Part shown: one piece after another, positions 26,541 through 36,727 of the stretch
How positions within the stretch are numbered: position 1 is the first letter of the stretch
How the letters are laid out: each line of letters begins with the position of its first letter
NCBI RefSeq assembly: GCF_031846445.1
Contig: NZ_JAVRHR010000001.1
Coordinates: 372,001 to 436,000 of the forward strand
From: Croceitalea rosinachiae
GTDB taxonomy: Bacteria; Bacteroidota; Bacteroidia; Flavobacteriales; Flavobacteriaceae
Direction of reading: 5' to 3'
Length of the DNA: 64,000 nucleotides
Made by a program: the position numbers and the translations under genes
The notes under the pieces: generated by a model
What the model was told of the DNA's origin: nothing
Seen by the model: only the letters and a program-made list of their open reading frames with translations
Database searches by the model: none

Positions 26541-27758
26541 TTACAACTCCAATGCCTTCTCAACATTACTATCCATCAATAATTCTTCAGGGTTTTCAAG
26601 GGCTTCCTTAATGGCCACCAAGAACCCCACTGATTCTTTACCATCAATGATCCTATGATCATAAGACAATGCTAGGTACATCATTGGCGCGGCAACAATT
26701 TGACCATCTTTTACTATTGGTCTTTCAATAATATTGTGCATGCCCAAAATACCGCTTTGTGGAGGGTTAATAATCGGCGTTGAGAGCATAGAACCAAATA
26801 CGCCTCCATTAGAAATGGTAAAGGTGCCACCAGTCATTTCATCAACTGTAATTTCTCCATCACGGGCGCGAATAGCTAAGCGTTTTACCTCAGCTTCAAC
26901 ACCTCTAAAAGTTAAATTCTCCGCATTTCTAATTACAGGAACCATTAAACCTTTAGGTCCGGAAACGGCAATACTGATATCGCAAAAATCATATGAAATC
27001 ATCTCTTTGCCATCTATCATGGAATTTACAGCGGGATACATCTGCAAAGCACGAATCACAGCTTTGGTAAAGAATGACATAAAGCCCAAGCTTACTCCAT
27101 GCTTTTCTTTAAAAGTTTCTTTGTATTCTTTTCGCAATGCAAATATTGCCGACATATCAGCTTCGTTGAAAGTGGTCAACATGGCCGTTTCATTCTTTGC
27201 GGATACCAATCTTTCAGCAACTTTTCTACGAAGCATAGATAGCTTAGAACGCGATTCCCCTCTATTCCCACCAGTTGGTGTGCCCATTGAAGGCACTGCT
27301 TTTACAGCATCTTCTTTAGTAATACGACCGTCACGCCCTGTTCCGGAAACCGTTGCTGGAACGACCCCTTTTTCATCTAATATTTTTTTAGCCGCAGGGG
27401 AAGGCGTTCCCGATGCGTATGTTTTCTTTTTAGCCTCAATAGGTTTGGCGCTCTCTTCTTTTTTAGGTTCTTCCTTAACCTCTTCTTTCGCAGCACGCGC
27501 AGCATCACCTTTTGGCTTTTCAGCGCTTGTATCAATCAAACAAACTACCTCGCCAACGGCAACAGCGTCACCCTCTTCAGCTTTTAAAGTTATGGTTCCG
27601 CTTTCTTCAGCAGGAAGTTCTAAAGTTGCCTTATCAGAATCAACTTCGGCTATCGCCTGGTCTTTTTCCACATAATCACCATCTTGTACCAACCATTCCG
27701 CTATCTCAACTTCAGTTATTGACTCTCCCGGTGACGGGACTTTCATTTCTAGAATCAT
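26541..27758 (-). CDS. odhB: Dihydrolipoyllysine succinyltransferase (E2 of 2-oxoglutarate dehydrogenase)
   Basis: The domains in order are an N-terminal lipoyl domain (lipoyl lysine in EVDSDKATLELPAE), a Lys/Glu/Pro linker, the E1/E3-binding domain (SPAAKKILDEKGV ... TGRDGRITKEDAV) and the catalytic domain ending in SYDHRIIDGKESVGFLV, where the His-Asp pair performs transfer. The 405-residue length is normal. It follows sucA 46 bases downstream; together they are the oxidative TCA step from 2-oxoglutarate to succinyl-CoA. The E3 component is not in the window. Confidence 0.96.
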   Translation of the reverse strand: MILEMKVPSPGESITEVEIAEWLVQDGDYVEKDQAIAEVDSDKATLELPAEESGTITLKAEEGDAVAVGEVVCLIDTSAEKPKGDAARAAKEEVKEEPKKEESAKPIEAKKKTYASGTPSPAAKKILDEKGVVPATVSGTGRDGRITKEDAVKAVPSMGTPTGGNRGESRSKLSMLRRKVAERLVSAKNETAMLTTFNEADMSAIFALRKEYKETFKEKHGVSLGFMSFFTKAVIRALQMYPAVNSMIDGKEMISYDFCDISIAVSGPKGLMVPVIRNAENLTFRGVEAEVKRLAIRARDGEITVDEMTGGTFTISNGGVFGSMLSTPIINPPQSGILGMHNIIERPIVKDGQIVAAPMMYLALSYDHRIIDGKESVGFLVAIKEALENPEELLMDSNVEKALEL

Positions 27759-27804
27759 CGTTTCTAACTTTATTCGCGTTTGTTATTCTTTACTTAAATA
27801 CCGA

Positions 27805-30609
27805 TTATCGGCTTCTTACAAAATTATCTTTGGTTTTGTCGAAAACATATTCAATTACTTCTTCATGCCTTCTTTTGGAGCGTACAGCACTACCTGCCGC
27901 GGGTGCTCCATAAAACCTTCTTGAAGCGACCCTAAAGGTCTTAGCCTCATCAAAATGCATTAATAAGTGACCCCAAGCCCCCATGTTTCTAGGTTCTTCT
28001 TGCGCCCAAACCACTTCCTCAGCATTGCTATACTTTTTAATTACATCTCTCATTGCTTTTGCCGGTAACGGAAATAATTGCTCTAAACGTACTAAAGCTA
28101 GATCTTCACGTTTAGATTCTTCTTGCTTGGCCAATAAATCATAATAGAACTTGCCCGTACAGAAAACCAAGGTTTTGACCTTATCCAATTTTGCATTTGA
28201 ATCATCAATCAGCTCTTGAAAACTACCATTGGCCAGTTCTTCTTTTGTAGAAAGCACTTTAGGATGACGCAATAAACTTTTTGGTGTAAATACCACAAGC
28301 GGTTTTCTAAATTTAGCTTTCATCTGACGTCGCAACAAATGAAACATATTCGCCGGTGTAGTCACATCTGCAACATACATATTATCTTTTGCGCAAAGTT
28401 GCAGATAGCGTTCCATTCTAGCGGAAGAATGCTCTGCGCCTTGACCCTCGTAACCATGTGGCAATAAAAGAACAAGACCGTTTTGTAATTTCCACTTATC
28501 TTCAGCTGATGACAAATACTGATCTATAACAATCTGTGCCCCATTACTGAAATCACCAAATTGCGCTTCCCAAATGGTCAAAGTACTAGGGCTTGCCATC
28601 GCATAACCGTAATCAAAAGCCATTACTGCATACTCCGATAATAGTGAATTGTAAATATAAAATTTACCATTCTGCAAATCTCCCATTTGATTCAGCAAGG
28701 TAACTTCTTCTTCGTGCATCTCAGTCTTGATTACTGCATGGCGATGAGAAAAAGTACCACGTTCTACATCTTGACCTGTCATGCGAACATCAAAACCTTC
28801 TTCAATTAGTGAACCATACGCCAATAGTTCGCCCATTGCCCAATCTAGCTGATTGTCATCAAAGTACATTTTGTTGCGACCTTGCACCAATCGCTCCAGC
28901 TTGCGTAAGAATTTCTTTCCTTCTGGAAGCTTTGTAATTTCTGTGGCTACCTTATCGAGTTTTTTAATATCATATGACGTGTTGATAGGTTTCAACATGG
29001 CATCTTCTGTCTGTTGCTTAAAACCTTCCCATTCATCTTGCATAAATGGAGTAATGCGTGTCTTTTCTATCTTTCTAGAATCCATCAAATCTTCTTCAAG
29101 ATTTTTCTTGTATTCTACTTCCAACTCCTTCACATAGTCTTTGCCAATGATTCCTTGATCAATCAACTTTTGTGCATAAATGTCTCTAGGGTTTGCATGT
29201 TTTGATATGGACTTATACAATAAAGGTTGTGTGAATTTTGGTTCATCTCCTTCATTATGACCATACTTACGATAGCCTAATAAATCTAAAAATACATCAC
29301 GTTTAAAACGCATACGATATTCCAAAGCAAAGGTAGCAGCATGCACTACAGCCTCAGCATCATCAGCATTTACATGCAGCACGGGCGAAAGTGTGACCTT
29401 ACCGACATCCGTACAATAAGTAGACGATCTAGCATCTAAATAGTTTGTTGTAAAACCAATTTGGTTATTTACTACAATATGAATGGTTCCTCCAGTATGA
29501 TAACCATCCAGACGGGCCATTTGAATAATCTCATAGGCCACGCCCTGACCGGCAAATGCTGCATCACCGTGCACCAAAATTGGTAAAACTTCCGATACAT
29601 TATCTGGGTGGCTATTATCTTGTTTTGCCCTTGCAATTCCTTCTACTATTCCATTTACCGTTTCTAAATGTGATGGATTAGGGGCAATGTTCATATTGAC
29701 CATCTTACCTGAATCGGTCTCGCGCATTGATGTCCAACCCAAATGGTATTTTACATCACCATCAAAAATGGTTTCTTCATAATCTTTACCGTCAAATTCG
29801 CTGAAGATATCCTTAGGTGATTTACCAAAAATATTGGTCAATACAGATAATCGACCACGGTGGGCCATCCCCATTACAAATTGCTTAACTCCGGCATCAG
29901 CGGCTTTTTCTATGATGACATCCAAAGCAGGAATCAAAGATTCACCCCCCTCTAAAGAAAATCTCTTTTGACCTACATATTTGGTATGTAAAAAACTCTC
30001 AAAAGAAACCGCCTCGTTTAATTTTCGAAGAATATTTTTCTTTTCGTCAACAGAAAAGCTAGGATGATTATCATTAATATTCAACCAATCTTGAATCCAT
30101 TGAATACGGTCAGGTGTGCGTATGTACATGTATTCAACACCAATGGCATCACAATATATTCTTTCTAAATTATTAACTATATCGCGCAAGGAACTTGCAC
30201 CTATGCCAATAATGCTGCCTGCATCGAATTTAGTGTCTAAATCGCTTTGTGAAAGTCCAAAATTTTCTAGAGCTAACGAAGGGTGATATTGCCTTCTTTC
30301 TCTTACAGGATTGGTTTGCGTAAACAAATGACCTCTCGAACGATACCCATTAATAAGTCGCACTACCTGAAATTCTTTTTGTAGTGATTCAGGAATCGCT
30401 ATTTGTTGACCATTCGCTAGAACCGACTCACCATTGGAAAGCATATCAATATCCAACTCATCAAGTGAACTTTCGAGACCAAAATCGAAACCTTGAAAAA
30501 AAGCACGCCAACTAGGCTCAATGCTATCGGGACTTTTTGTGTATTTATAGTATAATTCCGCAAAAAAGGCGGTATGTGCAGCGTTTAAAAAGGAATATTT
30601 ATCCATCAT
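27805..30609 (-). CDS. sucA: 2-oxoglutarate dehydrogenase E1 component
   Basis: This thiamine-diphosphate enzyme of 934 residues (normal) has the N-terminal motif FLNAAHTAFFAELYYKYT for E2 binding, GMAHRGRLSVLTNI, the ThDP motif GDAAFAGQGVAYE ... NNQIGFTT, and the C-terminal VWAQEEPRNMGAW. The start is MMDKYS, where either methionine is possible. It is the first gene of the sucA-odhB operon and is divergent from the barrel protein gene at 30706. Confidence 0.97.
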   Translation of the reverse strand: MMDKYSFLNAAHTAFFAELYYKYTKSPDSIEPSWRAFFQGFDFGLESSLDELDIDMLSNGESVLANGQQIAIPESLQKEFQVVRLINGYRSRGHLFTQTNPVRERRQYHPSLALENFGLSQSDLDTKFDAGSIIGIGASSLRDIVNNLERIYCDAIGVEYMYIRTPDRIQWIQDWLNINDNHPSFSVDEKKNILRKLNEAVSFESFLHTKYVGQKRFSLEGGESLIPALDVIIEKAADAGVKQFVMGMAHRGRLSVLTNIFGKSPKDIFSEFDGKDYEETIFDGDVKYHLGWTSMRETDSGKMVNMNIAPNPSHLETVNGIVEGIARAKQDNSHPDNVSEVLPILVHGDAAFAGQGVAYEIIQMARLDGYHTGGTIHIVVNNQIGFTTNYLDARSSTYCTDVGKVTLSPVLHVNADDAEAVVHAATFALEYRMRFKRDVFLDLLGYRKYGHNEGDEPKFTQPLLYKSISKHANPRDIYAQKLIDQGIIGKDYVKELEVEYKKNLEEDLMDSRKIEKTRITPFMQDEWEGFKQQTEDAMLKPINTSYDIKKLDKVATEITKLPEGKKFLRKLERLVQGRNKMYFDDNQLDWAMGELLAYGSLIEEGFDVRMTGQDVERGTFSHRHAVIKTEMHEEEVTLLNQMGDLQNGKFYIYNSLLSEYAVMAFDYGYAMASPSTLTIWEAQFGDFSNGAQIVIDQYLSSAEDKWKLQNGLVLLLPHGYEGQGAEHSSARMERYLQLCAKDNMYVADVTTPANMFHLLRRQMKAKFRKPLVVFTPKSLLRHPKVLSTKEELANGSFQELIDDSNAKLDKVKTLVFCTGKFYYDLLAKQEESKREDLALVRLEQLFPLPAKAMRDVIKKYSNAEEVVWAQEEPRNMGAWGHLLMHFDEAKTFRVASRRFYGAPAAGSAVRSKRRHEEVIEYVFDKTKDNFVRSR

Positions 30610-30705
30610 TGTGCTTTACCAAAAGGTGCGACAAAATTTAATCAAAAATACAACAAATCACCTACATCGCCTTATATTGTAATTGAAAACCTTGAAACTT
30701 TTACG

Positions 30706-31233
30706 ATGAATTCAAAAAGTCAATCTTTTTTATCAATAGCCCTTTTGTCACTTGTTTTTTGCAGTATTCAAAATGTCTATTCGCAGCAATTATCTAAAAG
30801 TGATTTTTGGCAAAATGTGCGCTTTGGTGGTGGTTTGGGACTTGGTTTCACAAATGGAGGGTTTAATGTAGCTCTATCCCCTAGTGGAATTTATCAAGTG
30901 AATGAAAATTTTGCAACGGGTTTGGGACTCAATTTTAATTACACCAAATTCAATAACGATACTTTTACTGCCTATGGCGGCAGTTTTATGAACTTTTTTA
31001 ACCTGATACCCCAAATACAGTTATCAGCAGAACTGGAGCAATGGCGAGTGAATTCTAATATTGGACTTGATGGTGCAGATATATCGGAAAATTATTGGAC
31101 AACCGCCTTATTTTTGGGCATAGGATACACCTCTCGAAATGTAACGGTCGGACTCCGTTATGATATCATTTATGATGATGAACGAAGTATTTATATAGAC
31201 CCTTTAATGCCATTTATTCGATTTTATTTTTGA
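30706..31233 (+). CDS. Outer-membrane beta-barrel protein of unknown function
   Basis: The signal peptide ends around YSQQ (residue 28). The rest is amphipathic beta-strands rich in Gly/Phe/Asn (GGGLGLGFTNGGF, VTVGLRYDIIYDD) and the last residues IRFYF give the aromatic C-terminal strand of an outer-membrane protein. At 175 residues it is a small, probably 8-stranded barrel. No ligand can be inferred. Confidence 0.65.
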   Translation: MNSKSQSFLSIALLSLVFCSIQNVYSQQLSKSDFWQNVRFGGGLGLGFTNGGFNVALSPSGIYQVNENFATGLGLNFNYTKFNNDTFTAYGGSFMNFFNLIPQIQLSAELEQWRVNSNIGLDGADISENYWTTALFLGIGYTSRNVTVGLRYDIIYDDERSIYIDPLMPFIRFYF

Positions 31234-31244
31234 GAGCTAAAACC

Positions 31245-31598
31245 TTATTCAAACTGGTTTTTGTAGCATACTTTTTGAAATTCTCTGTTTAGAATTAAAA
31301 AAGTAACCTCTTTTGAAACCTCAACCACATCAGAACTTTTAATTCTCCTTAAACTTTTTTCAGGAATGTCAATTACATATAATACATTGAGGTAGTCATC
31401 AAATTTTTCTAGTAGTAAAACATATAGTTTCTCTTGAATTAATTGCGTGATTTCATGGGTAGTAATTTGCCTACTTAATTCAAGTTCAATATTGGCACGA
31501 TTAAAGTCTTTTTGAATTTGGATTAACAGTTTATCATAAAGCCCATTCTCATAAGCTTTATCAAATAATTCTTGATTTGTTTTAAAATCCATTATCAA
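31245..31598 (-). CDS. Hypothetical protein
   Basis: This 117-residue soluble, mostly helical protein (LFDKAYENGLYDKLLIQIQKDF) has no recognised motif. It lies after the galE terminator, so it is separately transcribed, and converges with the barrel gene with an 11-base gap. Confidence 0.5.
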   Translation of the reverse strand: MIMDFKTNQELFDKAYENGLYDKLLIQIQKDFNRANIELELSRQITTHEITQLIQEKLYVLLLEKFDDYLNVLYVIDIPEKSLRRIKSSDVVEVSKEVTFLILNREFQKVCYKNQFE

Positions 31599-31606
31599 AG
31601 ATTCAT

Positions 31607-31638
31607 AAAAAAAGGAAGACGAATTTCGCCCTCCTTTT
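31607..31638 (-). terminator. Terminator after galE
   Basis: In the minus-strand RNA, AAAAGGAGGGCGAA (31638-31625) pairs fully with TTCGTCTTCCTTTT (two G-U pairs) and continues into a T-run. It separates galE from the hypothetical gene at 31245-31598. Confidence 0.8.
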
Positions 31639-31659
31639 AAAAATATAGATTCAAGGTTT

Positions 31660-32700
31660 TTAAACCGAAACTTTTTCTTCAGACTTTCTCATTTTCTTTT
31701 CCCAATCCCATGCAGATTTCATAGCATCATCTAGAGTAGATTCAGCTTTCCACCCCAATATCTTATTCGCCTTTTGCGTATCAGCATAGGCTTGAATTAC
31801 ATCACCTTCTCTTCTAGGGGCAATTCTATACTTTAACTTTTCACCTGTAACACGTTCAAAGCTTTGTATCACCTCTAAAACAGAGCTTCCGGTTCCAGTA
31901 CCTAAATTAAAAACTTCAAAGTTTTGTTCATTATTATCTTCCACTAATCTTTTAAGGGCGGCAACATGAGCTTTAGCTACATCAACTACATGAATATAGT
32001 CACGAATACAAGTACCGTCCGTAGTTGGATAATCGTCACCAAAAACTGAAAGTTGCTCTCTTAATCCAATCCCGGTTTGAGTAATGTATGGTAATAAATT
32101 TTGCGGAACACCAATAGGCAACTCACCTATTTCAACAGTCGGGTGTGCACCTATGGGGTTAAAATAACGCAATGCTATAGCTGACAATTGTGGGTTCACC
32201 CTGCACGTATCTTTAATAATTTCTTCTCCAACCTGTTTTGTGTTTCCATAAGGTGATTCGGCAGGTTTTACCGGTGCATTTTCAGTAATTGGCATTTCAT
32301 CGGCCTGCCCATATACAGTACAAGAAGAACTAAAAATAAAGTTTGCACTACCTTTTTTAGAAAGTGCTTGAAGCATATAAACCAAAACCCCAATATTGTT
32401 TTCATAATACAATAACGGATTTTCAACACTTTCGCCTACTGCTTTCGATGCAGCAAAATGAATTACTCCTTCAACATCAGTATTCCTAGTAAAAAAATCC
32501 TCAACTTTAAGTTTATCACGAAGATCAAACTTTTCAAAAATTGGCTTTTTTCCAGTAATAGCAACAATACCATCCATTACATTTTCGGAAGAATTGCTTA
32601 AGTTGTCAACAATGACCACATCAAAACCTTCATTTTGAAGTTCAACTACGGTATGAGACCCAATAAAGCCCAAACCGCCGGTAACCAGTATCTTTTTCAT
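31660..32700 (-). CDS. galE: UDP-glucose 4-epimerase
   Basis: This short-chain dehydrogenase of 346 residues has the NAD-binding GGLGFIGSHT, the catalytic pair SSCTVYGQ ... YGNTK, and HFAASKAVGES. It interconverts UDP-glucose and UDP-galactose for surface polysaccharides and galactose use. It lies 10 bases after the DegT-family aminotransferase gene, an arrangement that suggests both supply sugar nucleotides for glycans. Confidence 0.95.
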   Translation of the reverse strand: MKKILVTGGLGFIGSHTVVELQNEGFDVVIVDNLSNSSENVMDGIVAITGKKPIFEKFDLRDKLKVEDFFTRNTDVEGVIHFAASKAVGESVENPLLYYENNIGVLVYMLQALSKKGSANFIFSSSCTVYGQADEMPITENAPVKPAESPYGNTKQVGEEIIKDTCRVNPQLSAIALRYFNPIGAHPTVEIGELPIGVPQNLLPYITQTGIGLREQLSVFGDDYPTTDGTCIRDYIHVVDVAKAHVAALKRLVEDNNEQNFEVFNLGTGTGSSVLEVIQSFERVTGEKLKYRIAPRREGDVIQAYADTQKANKILGWKAESTLDDAMKSAWDWEKKMRKSEEKVSV

Positions 32701-32710
32701 CTTTCGATAT

Positions 32711-33865
32711 TTACTTATTTAGAAAATCAATAACTAATTTGGTTATAAAGTCAATTTGTTCATCATCCAGTTCCGTATGCATAGGTAAAGAAATTACTTC
32801 TTTAACCAATTGGTTGGTGAGTTTAAAATCAGCTTCATTGTAACGCGAATCCAAATACGCCTTTTGATTATGAAGCGGAATTGGATAGTACACACCACAT
32901 GGAACGCCATTATCATTCAAATGTTGCACCAATTTGTCTCTTTTTTCGCTCAATACACGTAGTGTGTATTGATGAAAAACATGGCAATCACAAGTGTCAC
33001 AAATACCATCACAGCCATTTACAGTTGTAGGTACGATAATATCAGATTGACTTTTAAAAGAATTGGAATACTTTTTAGCTGCGGCACGCCTTTTTTCGTT
33101 ATAAGTATCGAGTTTAGGAAGTTTAGCTCGCAAGACCGCTGCCTGTAAAGAATCTAATCTAGAGTTTACTCCGACTACATCGTGATGGTAGCGCTTATAC
33201 ATACCATGGTTTACTATTCCTCGAAGGGTATGTGCCAATTCATCATCATTGGTGAAAATTGCTCCGCCATCGCCATAACAACCTAAGTTTTTAGATGGAA
33301 AGAAAGAGGTAGAAGCTACATGCCCGATAGTACCAGATTTTGCCTTTTTACCATCTTTAAACGTATGGGTGGCACCAATTCCTTGCGCGTTATCTTCAAT
33401 TACATAAAGATTATGCTTTTTGGCCAAATCCATAATAGCGTCCATATTGGCACATTGGCCAAATAAATGTACAGGAACAATTGCCTTGGTTTTAGGTGTG
33501 ATAGCCTTTTCAATGGCAATAGGATTAATATTAAAAGTATTAGGTTCCACATCAACTAAAACTGGTGTCAATTGCAATAGGGCAATGACTTCAACGGTAG
33601 CTGCAAAAGTAAAATCAGCTGTTATAACCTCATCGCCAGGTTGTAACCCTAGGCCCATCATACAAATTTGAAGTGCGTCGGTTCCATTTGCACAGGGAAT
33701 AACATGTTTTACCCCCAAATACCCCTCTAATTCTTTTTGAAAGGCATGAACCTCTGGACCATTAATAAAGGCAGAGGAATCCAAAATAGTCTCAAAAGAT
33801 GAATTGACCTGTTCTTTAATTTCTTCATATTGCCCTTTAAGGTCAACCATTTGAATTTTTTTCAT
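32711..33865 (-). CDS. DegT/DnrJ/EryC1/StrS-family aminotransferase
   Basis: This PLP-dependent sugar aminotransferase fold has PCANGTDALQICM near the N-terminus, VEDNAQGIGATH and FFPSKNLGCYGDGGAIFTN, with the PLP lysine in FPSKNLG. I prefer MKKIQM (33865, 384 residues) over MKQ at 33874, because a TAnnTTTG -7 element at 33885-33892 leaves a 15- rather than 6-base gap. A cysteine cluster DGICDTCDCH occurs in the C-terminal half, as in some family members. It is co-transcribed with galE. Confidence 0.88.
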   Translation of the reverse strand: MKKIQMVDLKGQYEEIKEQVNSSFETILDSSAFINGPEVHAFQKELEGYLGVKHVIPCANGTDALQICMMGLGLQPGDEVITADFTFAATVEVIALLQLTPVLVDVEPNTFNINPIAIEKAITPKTKAIVPVHLFGQCANMDAIMDLAKKHNLYVIEDNAQGIGATHTFKDGKKAKSGTIGHVASTSFFPSKNLGCYGDGGAIFTNDDELAHTLRGIVNHGMYKRYHHDVVGVNSRLDSLQAAVLRAKLPKLDTYNEKRRAAAKKYSNSFKSQSDIIVPTTVNGCDGICDTCDCHVFHQYTLRVLSEKRDKLVQHLNDNGVPCGVYYPIPLHNQKAYLDSRYNEADFKLTNQLVKEVISLPMHTELDDEQIDFITKLVIDFLNK

Positions 33866-33884
33866 CTGCTTCAATTTTAGAGTA

Positions 33885-33892
33885 CAAAACTA
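33885..33892 (-). promoter_or_regulatory. -7 promoter element for the DegT-galE operon
   Basis: On the minus strand TAGTTTTG matches TAnnTTTG about 20 bases upstream of the preferred start (33865). No clear -33 TTTG lies at the expected distance. Confidence 0.5.
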
Positions 33893-33957
33893 ACAAATAA
33901 AGACCCCTTCGTTAGCTTTTGTTTCAAAGAAATGTATTTTAGCATAAAGACTTTTTA

Positions 33958-35193
33958 GTGCACTTTATTTATAACATACTTATCCAAATAGCTTGGTTTC
34001 ATTTACAACTAATCGCAATCTTCAAACCAAAAATTAAACTTTTTGTAAAAGGTAGAGAAGACACATTTTCGATTTTGAAAAAACAAATTGATAAAGGTGA
34101 CAAAACGATTTGGATACACGCCGCATCATTGGGAGAGTACGAACAAGGACTTCCCTTATTGGAAGAACTGAAAAAAAAGTATACAAAAAATAAAATTGTA
34201 CTTTCCTTTTTTTCACCATCGGGGTATGAAGTAAAAAAAGATAAGACTCCAGCAGATGTAGTTATCTATCTGCCCATGGATACCATTGCCAATGCAAAAC
34301 AGTTCGTTGCTTTGATCAAACCCGAACTGGCCATCTTTATCAAATATGAAATTTGGCCCAGTTACTTGCGTGAACTAAAAAAATGTAAGGTTCCCGCGCT
34401 TCTGGCTTCCGCTATCTTTTCTAGAAAACAAATCTTTTTCAAACCTTATGGTGGCTTCATGAGAAAAAGTTTGAAAAATATATCACATTTCTTTGTTCAA
34501 GATGATAATTCAAAAGATTTACTAAATACAATCGGGTTTAAAAATTGTACGATAAGTGGTGATACCCGTTTTGACAGGGTATTTCAAATTCTAAAGAATG
34601 ACAATGAACTTGTATTTATGGCTACTTTTAAGGGGGAACACCGTTGTATGATTGCTGGTAGCACTTGGCCCGAAGACGAAACGATTATTGTTGATTACAT
34701 TAATCAAATCAATGAAAATGTCAAGTTTGTCATTGCACCACACCACATCAAATCCTCTCATATAGAAAAATTGGTTGATAGTATCAATAAAAAAACAATA
34801 CGCTATTCAAAAATGAAAGAAGCAACATTAGATGATGTAGAAGTACTCATAATAGATAGTATTGGTCTTTTGACCAAAATTTACAATTATGCAGACATCG
34901 CTTATGTTGGGGGTGGATTTTCGACTGGCTTGCACAACACTTTGGAACCTGCAGTTTTTGGAATTCCAGTCATCATAGGTCCAAAATACGATGGGTTTAA
35001 GGAAGCAGAAGACCTTGTAGAGCTGAATGGAATAATAAGCATATCCAATAAAAATGAATTTCGCCGCCAATTAGATGCGCTTTGGAGCGATAACACCTAT
35101 TCTAAAAATACCGGAAAAATAAACGCCGACTATATCCAAAAAAAGCAAGGAGCAACTAAAGAGGTCATGTCGCACATTGTTAAGCTTCTTTAA
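33958..35193 (+). CDS. waaA: 3-deoxy-D-manno-octulosonic acid (Kdo) transferase
   Basis: A glycosyltransferase that adds Kdo to lipid IVA in lipopolysaccharide assembly. I start at a GTG (33958), because HFIYNILIQIAWFH is the usual hydrophobic N-terminus of the family and no ATG precedes the conserved region. Motifs include IWIHAASLGEYEQGLPL, CKVPALLASAIFS, VGGGFSTGLHNTLEPAVFGIP. Length is 411 residues. Confidence 0.93.
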   Translation: MHFIYNILIQIAWFHLQLIAIFKPKIKLFVKGREDTFSILKKQIDKGDKTIWIHAASLGEYEQGLPLLEELKKKYTKNKIVLSFFSPSGYEVKKDKTPADVVIYLPMDTIANAKQFVALIKPELAIFIKYEIWPSYLRELKKCKVPALLASAIFSRKQIFFKPYGGFMRKSLKNISHFFVQDDNSKDLLNTIGFKNCTISGDTRFDRVFQILKNDNELVFMATFKGEHRCMIAGSTWPEDETIIVDYINQINENVKFVIAPHHIKSSHIEKLVDSINKKTIRYSKMKEATLDDVEVLIIDSIGLLTKIYNYADIAYVGGGFSTGLHNTLEPAVFGIPVIIGPKYDGFKEAEDLVELNGIISISNKNEFRRQLDALWSDNTYSKNTGKINADYIQKKQGATKEVMSHIVKLL

Positions 35194-35226
35194 TTTTTAG
35201 TAGTTTTAGCCCAAACCAACTACCAG

Positions 35227-36606
35227 ATGGACAAACGTATTCTAAGAATTTCGCTCACCGCAGCCTTAGCAGGTTTTTTATTCGGATTTGACACCGTAGT
35301 AATCAGCGGAGCAAACCAACCTATTAAGGAGCTTTGGGGTACAAACTGGTTTTTGGGCGATTCCATTTTCACCTTTCATGGCATTTTTATAATGTCAATG
35401 GCACTTTGGGGAACCGTTTTCGGATCTCTTTTTGGGGGAATTCCCACGGATAAATTAGGCAGAAAAAAGACGTTGTTTTGGATTGGGGTACTCTATTTTA
35501 TCTCAGCCATAGGCTCTGCATTTTCACCCGAAGCTTATAGTTTTTCATTCTTTAGATTTATTGGTGGTGTTGGCGTAGGTGCATCTTCTGTTGCTGCGCC
35601 AATCTATATTTCTGAAATTTCTAATGCCAATAATAGAGGCCGTCTTACGGCGACCTATCAATTTAATATCGTATTCGGTATTTTAATTGCTTTCATATCA
35701 AACTACCTTATTGGAATCTTTTTTAGTGCTGATGTTTCCTGGCGTTGGATGTTAGGTATGGAAGGGCTACCAGCTTTGATTTACACTGTAATGGTACTTA
35801 AGATTCCCAATAGCCCTAGATGGCTCTTAATGAAAGGGCAAGATGATACAACAGCTTTGAGTGCATTTTCTTTGTTAGGAGTTGAAAGTGAAGAAGCAGC
35901 AAAGAGAATTGTTGAAATCAAGGATGCATTACTTAAGTCAGCAACAACAGTAAAAGAAAAATTATTTTCAGGCAAGTACAAAAAACCGTTGCTATTAGCC
36001 TTCTTTTTGGCATTTTTCAATCAGTTGTCCGGAATCAATTTTGTACTCTACTACGCTCCTGAGATTTTAGAGCGTGCAGGGTTGGCATCTGGCGAATCAT
36101 TGTTCAGTTCAATTTCAATAGGTGTCATCAACTTGATATTTACCTTCGTGGGCATTTCACTTATTGATAAACTAGGAAGAAAACAACTAATGTATATTGG
36201 TTCTCTTGGATATATTATTAGTTTGGCCGTTGTGGGATGGTGTTTTTATAGCGGAGCTAGCTCTTTAATTCTACTTATTTTTATATTAGTTTTTATTGCA
36301 TCGCATGCCGTTGGACAAGGGGCAGTCATTTGGGTCTTTATATCAGAGATTTTCCCCAACAAGGTTCGGGCATATGGTCAATCATGGGGTACTGGGGTAC
36401 ACTGGGTTTTTGCTGCTTTAATCACGTTATTGACTCCAACTTTTTTAGATGCAGAAATTGGCATTTTTAAAGAAAATCCATGGCCGATATTTATTTTCTT
36501 TTCGGGTATGATGGTACTACAATTATTATGGGTGCTATTTGCAATGCCAGAAACTAAAGGCATATCCTTAGAAGACTTAGCAAAAAAGCTTAGTGGTAAA
36601 AAATGA
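35227..36606 (+). CDS. MFS sugar porter
   Basis: Twelve membrane segments in 459 residues. Sugar-porter signatures are present: GFDTVVISGA in the first helix, DKLGRKKT after helix 2, the QLSGINFVLYYAPEI segment near residue 270, and PETKGISLEDL at the C-terminus. It is probably a proton- or sodium-coupled hexose/pentose importer. It is 33 bases after the Kdo transferase gene, but the functional link is unclear. Confidence 0.9.
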   Translation: MDKRILRISLTAALAGFLFGFDTVVISGANQPIKELWGTNWFLGDSIFTFHGIFIMSMALWGTVFGSLFGGIPTDKLGRKKTLFWIGVLYFISAIGSAFSPEAYSFSFFRFIGGVGVGASSVAAPIYISEISNANNRGRLTATYQFNIVFGILIAFISNYLIGIFFSADVSWRWMLGMEGLPALIYTVMVLKIPNSPRWLLMKGQDDTTALSAFSLLGVESEEAAKRIVEIKDALLKSATTVKEKLFSGKYKKPLLLAFFLAFFNQLSGINFVLYYAPEILERAGLASGESLFSSISIGVINLIFTFVGISLIDKLGRKQLMYIGSLGYIISLAVVGWCFYSGASSLILLIFILVFIASHAVGQGAVIWVFISEIFPNKVRAYGQSWGTGVHWVFAALITLLTPTFLDAEIGIFKENPWPIFIFFSGMMVLQLLWVLFAMPETKGISLEDLAKKLSGKK

Positions 36607-36727
36607 CGTTTGTTCATCGAAACTAAACACCCAAACGTACCTAAAACAAGGTATTTAATCGAATAAACAGCTATGTTTCAGCCTATTTATCGGGAGTTTT
36701 ATGTACATTGAAACAAATTAATTTATC

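Noticed and set aside
26734..27675. A 313-residue plus-strand ORF opposite odhB
   Set aside because: It is a shadow of the odhB coding strand; the composition is Ser/Pro-rich with no known domain, and odhB is unambiguous.
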